From: Patella vulgata | Taxonomy: Eukaryota > Mollusca > Gastropoda > Patellidae | Assembly: GCF_932274485.2 (NCBI RefSeq) | Contig: NC_065881.2 | Coordinates: 47,130,702 to 47,194,701, forward strand | Direction: 5' to 3' | Length of the DNA stretch: 64,000 nucleotides | Notes under the pieces: model-generated | Databases searched by the model: none | Told to the model about the DNA's origin: nothing | What the model saw: only the letters and a program-made list of their open reading frames with translations | Part shown: piece after piece, positions 12,599 to 21,944 of the stretch | How the letters are laid out: each line of letters starts with the position of its first letter | Position numbering within the stretch: the stretch's first letter is position 1 | Position numbers and translations under genes: made by a program

Positions 12599-13482
12599 AA
12601 TAACCTATTTACACAGATTATTTTTTAGGGTAATTTACCTAGTACAGTGACGGAGGCAGGATATTTTTTTATCGGCCGGGAGGGGGGGGGGGTGCGGAGC
12701 AAATCGGGTGTCAGTGGTGGATTGTGAAGTTTATCTGCACCCGAATACAACACTCAATTTCATCAGCTGTAGCTGACATAATTCAAGGCAAATAACCCTG
12801 AGCCATAATATTCAAGACATAATTCAAGGTAAGTAATCCAAGGCTATAATATTCAGGACATAATTTAAGGTAAGTTACCCAGGGTCATAGCATCTACTAC
12901 ACAATTCCAGGTAAGTTGTCTGGTAGGTAAATAGCCTTGGATCGGTTCTGGTAGGTAAATATAGGCTTGGATAGGGATGATACTGAATACGCAACCTAAG
13001 ATAAGATATCAAGTGTCGTGATATTTACTCCATAAACAGGAGTTATAAACAAAACCCAATGTACGTTTAGCCAGGAGCATGGAATCTATTACAGAAAAGC
13101 TATCGAATTAGACTTTTCAAAAACTGTTGTGAAGACTTGTTCTAGGTACATCTTGTCTGACGATGATCGGCAGTAATGGGACGGCAATTTAGATAAAGGG
13201 TCTAGAAATCTTTTAGCGGTTAAATATGTAGACGATTCTCTGTTCTTGTATTTTTTCTCTTTTCGGTCGAGCCAGGTGTTGTACCGTTTTTGGAACGGTC
13301 GAACCATCTGTACACCATTTTTTCTCCGAGAGCAAACGTCGATAAAACATATTCTTGCAGACCTGTAGTCTGTCATTGTTTTTAATTAAGTGGTAATGGT
13401 AAGTAGTTTGCTTTCTGTATGTCTTTTCTTCCGTTTCGCATATGGTTCTATCCTTGACATTACATTTTTTTACAAGATTTAC
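12599..13482 (+). repeat. Left arm of large inverted repeat
   Basis: This 884-bp arm is the reverse complement of 14811-15704, with only scattered differences. From the outside inward it has a 46-bp block starting AATAACCTATTTACACAG, a hAT-like terminus CAGTGACGGAGGCAGG, a poly(G) run, a 41-bp tandem array and a segment of transposon coding sequence on the minus strand. Because the symmetry runs 46 bp beyond the CAGTG terminus, the two arms look like an inverted duplication of an already inserted element plus flank, not ordinary transposon ends. Confidence 0.9.
12770..12915 (+). repeat. 41-bp tandem array inside the left arm
   Basis: About three and a half units begin GACATAATTCAAGG and run through CCATAATATTCA-type blocks; the last is degraded. 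It is mirrored in the right arm near 15375-15530. Three of the units contain AGGTAAGT, the same motif that fills the central minisatellite. Confidence 0.7.
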
Positions 13483-13943
13483 TATGTATACCTCTTTTTG
13501 GTCCCAACTCATCTTCCAGAATGCTTCAAATAGATTACGCCTGTCAGCCTCTGTAAATTTTGAACATAATTTGCTAGGATTTGGAGCTTTACACTTTGAT
13601 GTACAGGACGATGGTGTAAGTGTTTTTCCTGATCTCTTAGCAGCATATTTTTAATGTCCAACATTATGAGCTAAACCCATGTATGGTTTACCATGCATGC
13701 GTAATAGTTGGTTGTTGTTCTTAAGCCAAACTGCTGGATCAGAGCAACCTTTTTAGCTCTTTTTAGTATCTCAGCTGATATTGATTCTTCAGCGGATTCT
13801 ATTGCTTTGTTTTCTTCAATTGCAATTGCGACCGACTCGACTGTGGCTGTAATGTCTGACGATAGCAATCCTGTAACTGTCAACAGATAATTAGACTGTG
13901 TTGATGCTGAAGCATTGTAAATATTTATGGAAGCAAGGACCAA
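13089..13943 (-). pseudogene. Transposon protein gene remnant, unassigned DNA-transposon family
   Basis: Minus-strand reading frames give a charged helical stretch (13671-13943). Next comes a segment with FTEADRRNLFEAFWKMSW and, further on, NNDRLQVCKNMFYRRLL, and then PSHYCRSSSDKMYLEQ. From memory, the order 'LF.xFW', 'VCKxMF', 'SHYCR.....YL' matches a family of uncharacterised, transposon-linked proteins that is multi-copy in cnidarians, arthropods and molluscs. The superfamily could not be named. The parts lie in different frames, so this copy is broken. The last part lies in the left arm and is duplicated in the right arm. No nuclease triad was identified. Confidence 0.55.
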
Positions 13944-13994
13944 CTCCCCAACGATGACGAAGCGGGGCTAGAATTTGTCTGCGAATCGAAATCA

Positions 13995-14810
13995 AGGTAA
14001 GTTCTTTTGGTTGATGTTGGAGCGAGGTAAATGTTGGTTACTGAAGGTGGTGCGTGAGCGAGGTAAGAACTGGTTAGTGAAAATGGTGTTAAATTTACAT
14101 AAGTACTGGTTACTAGAGGTTGTGCTTGGTCGAGGTAAGAACTAGTTACTGGAAGTGATGCTGGGGATTGTAAGTGCCGGTTACTAGAGGTGGTGCTTGA
14201 GCGAGGTAAGTACTAGTTTCTCGAAGTGATGCTGGGGGGTTGTAAGTACCGGTTACTAAAGGTGGTGTTTGAGCAAGGTATGTACTAGTTACCGAAGGTG
14301 ATGCTGTAGGGTTGTAAGTACCGGTTACTAGAGCTTGTGCCTGAACGAGGCAAGTACTAGTTACCGAAGGTGATGCTGAAGGGATGTAAGTACCGGTTAC
14401 TAGAGGTGGTGCTTGAGCGAGGTAAGTATTGGTTACCAGAGGTGATGCCGAAGGGATGTAAGTATTGGTTACTATAGGTGGTGCTTGAGCGAGGTAAGTG
14501 CTGGTTACCAGAGGTGAATCTGAAGGGATGTGATTAGAGGTGGTAAAGGAATGTAAGTACTGGTTACTGGGTGGGGGGGGGCTAAAGGTATGTAAGTACC
14601 ATTTACTTGATGTGTTGCCGGAGCGGGATGAATACTGATTAGTGGTGATGGTTCTGGAGCGAAGTAATTATTGGTTATTGGAGGTGGTGCTGGGGCAGGT
14701 AAGTACTGGTTTCACGAGGTGGCACTGAGGACTGGTAAGTTCTTGGGCCTGGAAATGATGTTGAAACAAGGTAAGTACTGGTTGCATGAGGTGGTGTTGG
14801 AGCAAGGTAC
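13995..14810. repeat. 36-bp minisatellite, about 23 units, coding-like on the minus strand
   Basis: GTAAGTAC-type blocks recur every 36 bp (for example 14206, 14243, 14279, 14315, 14351, 14387, 14422, 14458 and 14494). Two unit types alternate, giving a 72-bp higher-order period. On the minus strand the units translate to alternating 12-residue repeats, TYLAQAPPLVTS and TYIPSASPLVTN, open over much of the array and upstream of the transposon protein remnant at 13089-13943. The array could therefore be the Thr/Pro-rich repeat region of that protein. On the plus strand the units contain many AGGTAAGT sequences that match a 5' splice-site consensus. Confidence 0.85.
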
Positions 14811-15704
14811 GTAAATCTTGTAAAGAAATGTAATGTCAAGAATAGAACCGTATGCGAAACGGAAGAAAAGGCATACAGAAAGCAAACTACTTACCATTAC
14901 CACTTAATTAAAAACAATGACAGACTACAGTTCTGCAAGAATATGTTTTATCGACGTTTGCTCTCGGAGAACAAAGGGTGTACAGATGGTTCGACCGTTC
15001 CAAAAACGGTACAACACCTGGCTCGACCGAAAAGAGAAAAAATCCAAGAATAGAGAATCGTCTACATATTTAACCGCTAAAAGATTTCTAGACCCTTTAT
15101 CTAAATTGCCGTCCCATTACTGCCGATCATCGTCAGACAAGATGTACCTAGAACAAGTCTTCACAACAGTTTTTGAAAAGTCTAATTCGATAGCTTTTCT
15201 CTAATAGATTCCATGCTCCTGGCTAAACGTACATTGGGTTTTGTTTATAACTCCTGTTTATGGAGTAAATATCACGAAACTTGATATCTGATCTTAGGTT
15301 GCGTATTCAGTATCATCCCTATCCAAGGCTATATTTACCTACCAGAACCGATCCAAGGCTATTTACCTACCAGAAAACTTACCTGGAATTGTGTAGTAGA
15401 TGCTATGACCCTAGGTAGCTTACCTTGAATTATGTCGTGGATATTATAGCCTTGGATTACTTACCCTGAATTATGTCTTGGTTATTATGGCTCAGGGCTA
15501 TTTACCTTGAATTATGTCAGCTACAGCTGATGAAATTGAGTGTTATATTCGGGTGCAGATAAGCTTCATAATCCACCATTGACACCCTGATTTTTCCCGA
15601 TTTGCTCCGCCCCCCCCCCCCCCACGGCCGATAAAAAAAATATCCTGCGTCCGCCACTGTACTAGGTAAATTACCCTAAAAATAATCTGTGTAAATAGGT
15701 TATT
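14811..15704 (-). repeat. Right arm of large inverted repeat
   Basis: Reverse complement of 12599-13482. It carries the terminus CAGTGGCGGACGCAGG (read inward from 15661), a 14-base poly(C) run at about 15609-15622, the mirrored 41-bp array and the mirrored coding segment. The inner boundary is at GTAAATCTTG, where it meets the minisatellite directly. The left arm instead continues into about 500 bp of extra coding sequence. Confidence 0.9.
14830..15204 (+). pseudogene. Inverted second copy of the transposon protein segment
   Basis: It encodes the same pieces as the left arm, including NNDRLQFCKNMFYRRLL and SHYCRSSSDKMYLEQ, on the opposite strand. It covers less of the protein than the left copy and is not an intact gene. 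The paired copies would make any read-through RNA fold into a long hairpin. Confidence 0.55.
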
Positions 15705-15813
15705 CGAATTGAAGGAGATCTGAAGCATACGTTTCCCCCTTTGAGAAAGACGAATTCGAATACGTCATTGTAATGGGCACCTGAAACAAATAAGAATAAT
15801 AATAAAACAGTTT

Positions 15814-16062
15814 GACAAAACTTAAGACTTAGTAATGAGAAATTAAATTCTTAAGTAAGCTGGTTCGTTCGATTGTCTAAAAGTTCAAGACTATTGTTTT
15901 CTTTCTTTTTTTCATCTAGATTTGGGACACAGTTTTACCTCTTTCTACTCTTTCTAACATGAATTCCTCTATCATTTAGATTCAAAATACTACTATTATG
16001 TCAAAATGGACAGGCTGTGTTAGACAAAACTTAAGACTTAGTAATGTGAAATTAAATTCTTA
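15814..16062. repeat. Spaced direct repeat of about 40 bp
   Basis: The block starting GACAAAACTTAAGACTTAG occurs at 15814-15854 and again at 16023-16062, with one or two differences, about 209 bp apart. It lies inside the hAT-like element, outside the inverted-repeat arms. Its meaning is unknown. Confidence 0.7.
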
Positions 16063-16642
16063 CCTTGTTAGCCTGTAGCCTGCGTCGATGTCAATTAGGA
16101 GATACGACTTTTTGGTTCTTAAAAACCACGTGACTTTGAAAGATGTTTTATGACAAACTGGCGTATATAAGATACGACATTTTGGTTTGTAGAAAATTTC
16201 ACGAATCAGAATACGATGTTTAGTCACATGCCTATAACTTGAGTTCTAACTGGATTACAACTACCGCGAATAGAGCATTCGACGCGCCATTAATTTACGA
16301 TTCTAACCATGTAAAAAACGTTTTTGGCGCCAAAATTGATATACGTGGTTTTGATCGCCCACCGACGATATGTTTGTGCCAAATAAATTCATCTAGGGCC
16401 CCAATATTAAAGGGAACCCCAAATTCGTTCCAAAAAAGCATTGGTATCATAAATAAATATGTCATGTTTTATATTGTATATGTTTGTAGTAAATATATTT
16501 ATCTATCTACCATAGTGACCTTCACATTGCATTTGTGTGGGTGTGACGGACAATGATCAGAATATGCCTCCTCTTCACCGTTGATGCAAGGGCACCGTGA
16601 CATTTTCAGCAAGGGGCTTCATGCAAGCTTAATCCGGCCCTG

Positions 16643-16715
16643 ACGGACGAACGGAGAAGAAACCTATAGCCCCTTCCGTTTTCACTTTAGGGGACTGACT
16701 GTCGAACGGGTAAGC
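16643..16715 (+). repeat. Right part of the split CGGACGG-type repeat
   Basis: ACGGACGAACGGAGAAG is followed by CCTATAGCCCCTTCCG and TTAGGGGACTG, a tail I recall from mollusc repeats of this class. Together with 11780-12181 it forms one interspersed repeat interrupted by the 4.46-kb insertion. Confidence 0.6.
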
Positions 16716-16935
16716 AAAGCCTGAATATTAAGTTTATGGTTCAGAAATACATTTGATCAGCAATGTGTTAAAAGACGAAATCCCATAGACATTTGATTGT
16801 TGTTGGATTTGTTTTTGTAAAGTTCAAATTAGGAAACAATTTTTGAAACAATATTTCTGCCTTACACCCATTGATACCCCATAACAGTGGACTCGTCCAT
16901 GCGAAAGGGAATGAAAAAGAGTAATAGGTGCATCT

Positions 16936-17121
16936 GACGAGTAAAGAAAATGAAATGAAATAGGATTCAACGTCCCAATTTTCAGTATCATCCGAACTAA
17001 CAAAGTCGAGTATACGCCCATGCAGTGCTCTATGGGGAAATTTTGTCCGGACAGTGATTCTGAGGATGGATCCGGGAACGTACTTGTTTGTGAGACATCG
17101 CGACACCCGAAGAGTAAAGAA
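16936..17121 (-). mobile_element. 160-bp SINE copy with target-site duplications
   Basis: The element at 16949-17108 is bounded by GACGAGTAAAGAA (16936-16948) and GAAGAGTAAAGAA (17109-17121), 12 of 13 matching. The plus strand starts ATGAAATGAAATAGG and includes GGGGAAATTTTGTCCGGACA, a block shared with the 11205 copy. Orientation is minus and the copy is 5'-truncated. Confidence 0.8.
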
Positions 17122-18034
17122 CTAATTGTGTTTTTACCAAGTAAACTGTAACTGATCGACTGAAATAGTTTCACAACTCTTTTCATTTTGCCATCAAGAA
17201 GTATTGTTTCTTTTTAAAATATGAAATCCTATTCGTTCTGTTAGTTTATATAATGACACCCTTATTGTTCCTTTTTTCATTCATGGCCCACTATGTGTTG
17301 AATGATATGTGAATTCTAATTAAACAGATTTGAACGAAGAAAATAAGATTGAACTAACATACTCATATCAACCACCCCCGCCCCTCCCACTAGTGGTTAA
17401 TTTCATGTTCTGGAATTGTTATTTAGCTATGGTTTGCCGGGTGCATAAAATATACCACACGACCCCAAATATACTTTTAAATGTCTGATTCTTTGTCTTT
17501 GATTATTTAAGACATATTTTAAAACATAACATAAGATTTGAATACTTGTTTTATATTGAAATATGGCCAAACGAACCGTTTCATCAGTTAAATCCCCGTC
17601 CCAGTTTTGTATTTGGCACATCACACTAACTATGAAGTTGTTTGAACAATTTAAGGACGTTTGTTAGTTTAAAAGATCAAATGTTATGCAAGACCCATGG
17701 AAACAAGCAAACAGACTCAACTGGGAAAGAACTTTATGTAGTAAAGACGTGGGTGATGGTTAGGGTTCATTTTCTATTGCTAACACATGATTGCCATCAC
17801 GAAGAAAATGATTTAGGTTACATTAATTTTAACGACGTGTCTTCCAAATATTATCTCGAAAGGCCATACCGATCGAATTGTTTTAATGGAAGTTTAATTT
17901 TATGAGACCTTTAGTCCATGTTTTTTCTTGGCTCCCAGAGTGGAATCAATTTATGGCACTTTACCCATTAACTATCGCAATGGGAAAGAGTATAGAGGAG
18001 TATAAGTAATTTATTACAGAAATTGCTTAATTAA
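17122..18034. other. Non-coding, no feature recognised
   Basis: AT-rich DNA with short open frames lacking any recognisable domain. Confidence 0.4.
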
Positions 18035-18176
18035 ATTTATCAGCTAAGCATATTCAAAAAAGGTGTCACCCAGGGAGATCACTTATCACCAATTTTATTT
18101 TCGTATTACAGTAATGCTTCTTTTGAAAGAGAGCCCGATTCAATTCACAATCTTACTAGTCTAATGAGACCAGAGT
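18035..18176 (+). pseudogene. LINE reverse-transcriptase relic
   Basis: At 18062-18100 the plus strand reads GVTQGDHLSPILF, which matches the conserved 'GVxQGxxLSPxLF' block of non-LTR retrotransposon reverse transcriptases. The frame continues briefly (YYSNASFE, reminiscent of the usual 'FINDLE' segment) and then loses similarity. No YxDD catalytic block or endonuclease was found nearby. This is a short, old remnant; the LINE clade cannot be told from 13 residues. Confidence 0.65.
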
Positions 18177-20700
18177 TGAATAATAAAGTGGTCTTGTTTT
18201 GAGCTCGAACACCTACTGAGAGCACACACCAACCGACCTTATAATCGCATTAGTACGTTTGTGCCATTTGCCGTTGGCGACTATTTCGCCCAGTGAGACT
18301 TGGGCCATCTCCCCACCTACTATAATTACATAAATGTAATTGTCACTCTTTGGTCAAGCTTGAATACTCATGGGGGTTTAAAGTCCAACAACAAAGGGAA
18401 CCGTGGAACAAATTAGAGGAACTGTCAAAGCATTGAATCTAACGAGGACATTTCGCCGTAGGAAAGACCTCTGATCCAATGTACATGTAAATTAAGGTCC
18501 GAAGTAGTCGATAGCGTATATGTATATGCTAGCTAACTTTTCAGGCCAGTGCTGACCTTTAGGTAATTCGTTTGATTAGTAACAGGTGAACGAAACAGAT
18601 GGGGGATTAAAGTGTTAACTAGTGTTTGGCTTCCCCTCATCAATCTAATTCAACGATGACCCTTGATGACCTTAATGACTTGCCCATTGCTGACCGCCGA
18701 AATTTCAGACAAATGGCAATAGTTTCTAGTTTCTTGTAGATTGACATAGATGATAAAAGGAAAGTCATAAATACAACAAAAAAATATTTGGTTTCTAATT
18801 TCTTATGATCTTTGTTTGACCCAGCCGCTTCATCGCATCCGAAAATAGCACCCAGAGAAAGAGGAACCATTCTAGTTTTAACATTTCAATATTTAAATAC
18901 ATTTTTTGGGGAAAGGACATTTTTAAGAAAACTGGAAAATTTAATAAAAATTAAATCATATTACTTAAATTTTCAAATCAATTAGATCACCAATGTCGTC
19001 CCACATGCATGACATTCTCTGTAGGCATCTTTAAAACACACTTCGTATATTTATATACATTTTGATGACGTGTTGAAAGATCAAATATTTATCTCACAGT
19101 TTTTGTTTCAATTAATAACGTTTATTTACTTTTACTTTCGCAGTTCATTTCATCACTTTGTTAAATACGAGTTTAATGGAAGCTACACATTTGGTTATCT
19201 CTTCATCAAATACAAGAACATTAACACCCTTTTACTTATCTCTTTTCAGAGCAAACAAATGTAGGATTTATCAACATCAAAGACCATCTCTTTAAACACG
19301 GCGGACAAGCTGTATTGAAAAAAAGGGTTAAAGCTACAAATGGTAAAATTGGGTCCGCGGAAGGGGGTCCTAATATATGTCATTAAATATCTGAACTTCA
19401 AAAGACGGGACATCTGTAACCTGAAAGTCGAGTGGAAAATGTTATCTATATGATCAGGTATCGAGAAATGGGAAGGATGAGTTTTTCGTAAAAGCATAAA
19501 AGAATTGTATAGCACTTGATCTGATGGACAAGTAATTGTAGATGCTTGTGAGGAGAAAGAATTTGTTACCTTCTTTCGTCTGGTGTTTGTTTTTGTTTAG
19601 CACGCAAAGACCTACAACTGGGCCGAATTGTGTTTTATTTCTCTCGTCTGCACCCGAGTATTATCTGATAAACCGCGGGTTTTATAACCGCGAAACATCA
19701 TTCGACAGACAAAGAAAGGCCGAGAATTGTGATAACCACAGAAGGCAGAAAACCAAACAATTATTCTTTTGTCTAACGAAATTATATTTTGTCCATTTAT
19801 TCAAGTGTTGTGATACACGTGTTCATAGTTGTGTTGACAATTTGCGCATTAATCCCAGAGATATGAATTAATCATGTTTATTATTAATGTTCCACCTTAA
19901 ATGTACTGACTTACACGAAGACGGACGTTAAAGCAGAAAAGGAATGTAGCGGCGCTATATTGATTTTGTTGAAGTTCGTGTAGATGATTAACTCAATTAA
20001 TGATTTTTCTGGTATTAAAAAGTAACTAATAAAATTAGAATAAGGGTCATATATTTCTCTAAGAGGTCTACACAGAAAAATCTCTTAATAAGAAATCGAT
20101 TTTAAGTGTTATTCTATACTATGTTATCAATCATTCTATCTTTGGCATATTGGTGTTTTATTATTTGAACTGGACTTTAAAAGCTTTTCTAGTCAACAAG
20201 TATCAACTATGAACATTTTAAAAAATTGTCTTATATACGTACGCATTATAACTTAATATATTTATATATAACGTCCTATATAATATATGGATATGCCGCT
20301 TCCTAACATTATAATTCTTAATGGCCACAATTTTGTTTACATGTTATGACAGACAACATGAAATATGACCATATTATGCAGATGTTTCAGAAACCTGAAT
20401 AACAGAAACATGTTTTCGTTACCAGTCGGTCGGTATTGGAAAAGTCAAGAGCATCTACTAATGATCTCTATTCTGTAACCCAGGGCCTACATTCAGTTAA
20501 TTCCACAAAATTGTCAAAATGTTTGGGTTTAGTTTCGTAAAGAATGCCTCCAGGGCCTGTTTTAAGTGGACAAACATCCCTTACATCCTAGTTATGTCAT
20601 AGCTGTCTCGCCGGAAAGTGATCCTTATTTATATCTGCCATTCGCACTATTCAAATAAATCAACACCGTGTACACTTAATGTAAACAAGTGGCAGCTTTT
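18177..20700. other. Non-coding; possible LINE tail near 18370-18405
   Basis: GGGGGTTTAAAGTCCAACAAC near 18374 resembles, on the minus strand, a LINE/SINE end (GGACTTTAAACCCCC). Otherwise no gene or repeat was recognised. Confidence 0.3.
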
Positions 20701-21944
20701 GAATTCGTTCGAAATTTAATAAATATCTTGTTAGTGGGAAAAAAATAATTAATAACGAAAATGGTTCGTTTGCCAAAATTTATTTATTGGTAACATTTCA
20801 ATGAAACGATATTTTCTAACAACATAATAAATATGAAATAATCAATACATTTGAGTTATGTAAATTAAATTGGGGTTATTGAAGTCCTCTGTTAGTTTTA
20901 GTTTTTTTTTATATAAAACATTTGTATTTACAAAAGTGAAGAAAATAGTGTGATTGTGAAGGAAAAATGAGGAAATGAATGCAAAGCTCAAAAATGGTTT
21001 TGTTTTGTTTTTGAAAATTAAAAAAAAAAAAAAACGAAACGAAATATAAAACTTAATAATGAGGGGTATGATGATTGAACAATATTGGAAACTTAAATCG
21101 AATGTAAGTTGGCAAGTTATCGGTCAATGAAAAATGTTCATACAAACTCTGAATTTTTCTTGATATGTACAAAATATATCAATATACATTTGGGTTTTTA
21201 TAAACAATCACATATATGGTTGTGAATACAGTGTGTACATATACATGAATATAGATTAGATTTTAATATATAATATATTTATCACTATATTTACAGTACC
21301 GTATACTATTAAATCCCTTTTAGTAGTTTTATGCAAAATTTATTTTCTTAAAACGTTCTATGGTTTATTAAATCACAAGATTTTAAATTAAACTAGTTAC
21401 TGTTCTAAAAACTAAATATCCACTTCTGACACCACTGTTCTTTTATTAAAGAAAATATCGTTCTACGTACGGTTCCAAACGATTGTGTCACTAGAGTAAC
21501 AATAATTAGTATTCAATTCACTTATTGTCTCCACATTATGCCATTCAAAACAAAGCACAGACATCATTAGAATTCAATATTAATCAGTAAAAAATGAATA
21601 AATATATACTAATGCAACAGTAAAAGTATTAATTTTCAAGACCAATTACGTTTTCCACAAAAAGTTGGTGTCACTGTCACAGCACGTTATGCCATTTCAT
21701 AAATTATCAACACAGAAAAAACCTCATTGTATCCATGACAAATGGTCTCATATAATACATAGTTTATCACACATTAACTTCGTTACATGAATATTCATCT
21801 ATAGTACAGCACATTGTAACCATGTTATGAATAATACTACACATATTCACATCCAAAAATTCTATTTAACAGCCACGTTGGTTTTCCATTTACACAATCA
21901 ACAGAAATGTTCTGAAATCGAAACGCACTTTAAGTGTTAAATGT
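20701..21944 (-). other. 3' flank and probable 3' untranslated region of the minus-strand gene
   Basis: AT-rich sequence downstream of the stop codon. AATAAA-type signals on the minus strand occur at 21442-21447 and several other places, so the transcript end cannot be fixed. The 21442 site is followed by GT-rich sequence (AGTGGTGTC) and would give a 3' untranslated region of about 0.5 kb. Confidence 0.4.
21442..21447 (-). terminator. Candidate polyadenylation signal AATAAA
   Basis: AATAAA on the minus strand, about 500 bases downstream of the stop codon at 21945, with a GT-rich stretch just after it. It is one of several candidates; transcript data would be needed to choose. Confidence 0.3.

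Larger units (their letters stand above)
12182..16642. mobile_element. 4.46-kb hAT-like composite element
   Basis: The right end, read inward, is CAGGGCCGGATTAAG; the left end is CAGACACGGATTAAAG, matching 10 of the first 14 bases. Short CAG-started inverted ends of this kind are typical of hAT elements. Outside them lie ACGGACGG (12170-12177) and ACGGACGA (16643-16650), a probable 8-bp target duplication. The exact left boundary is uncertain by about 4 bp, because the target itself is an ACGG repeat. The two flanks rejoin into one CGGACGG-type repeat. ATACGAC-type motifs occur three times near each end. The interior holds the inverted-repeat structure at 12599-15704 and no intact hAT transposase. 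Confidence 0.65.

Noticed and set aside
12599-15704. Large virus-like element with long inverted ends
   Set aside because: No capsid, polymerase, integrase or protease-like segment was seen; at about 3 kb with hAT-like termini it fits a rearranged plain DNA transposon.
16239-16556. 105-codon plus-strand frame
   Set aside because: It lies within the right end of the hAT-like element, overlaps duplicated terminal sequence and shows no known domain.
19542-19871. 109-codon plus-strand frame
   Set aside because: No signal peptide, domain or repeat pattern, and no splice or codon signature of a gene.
20464-20565. CAGGGCC motifs as possible hAT ends
   Set aside because: Both occurrences are in the same orientation, with no inverted partner and no target duplication.
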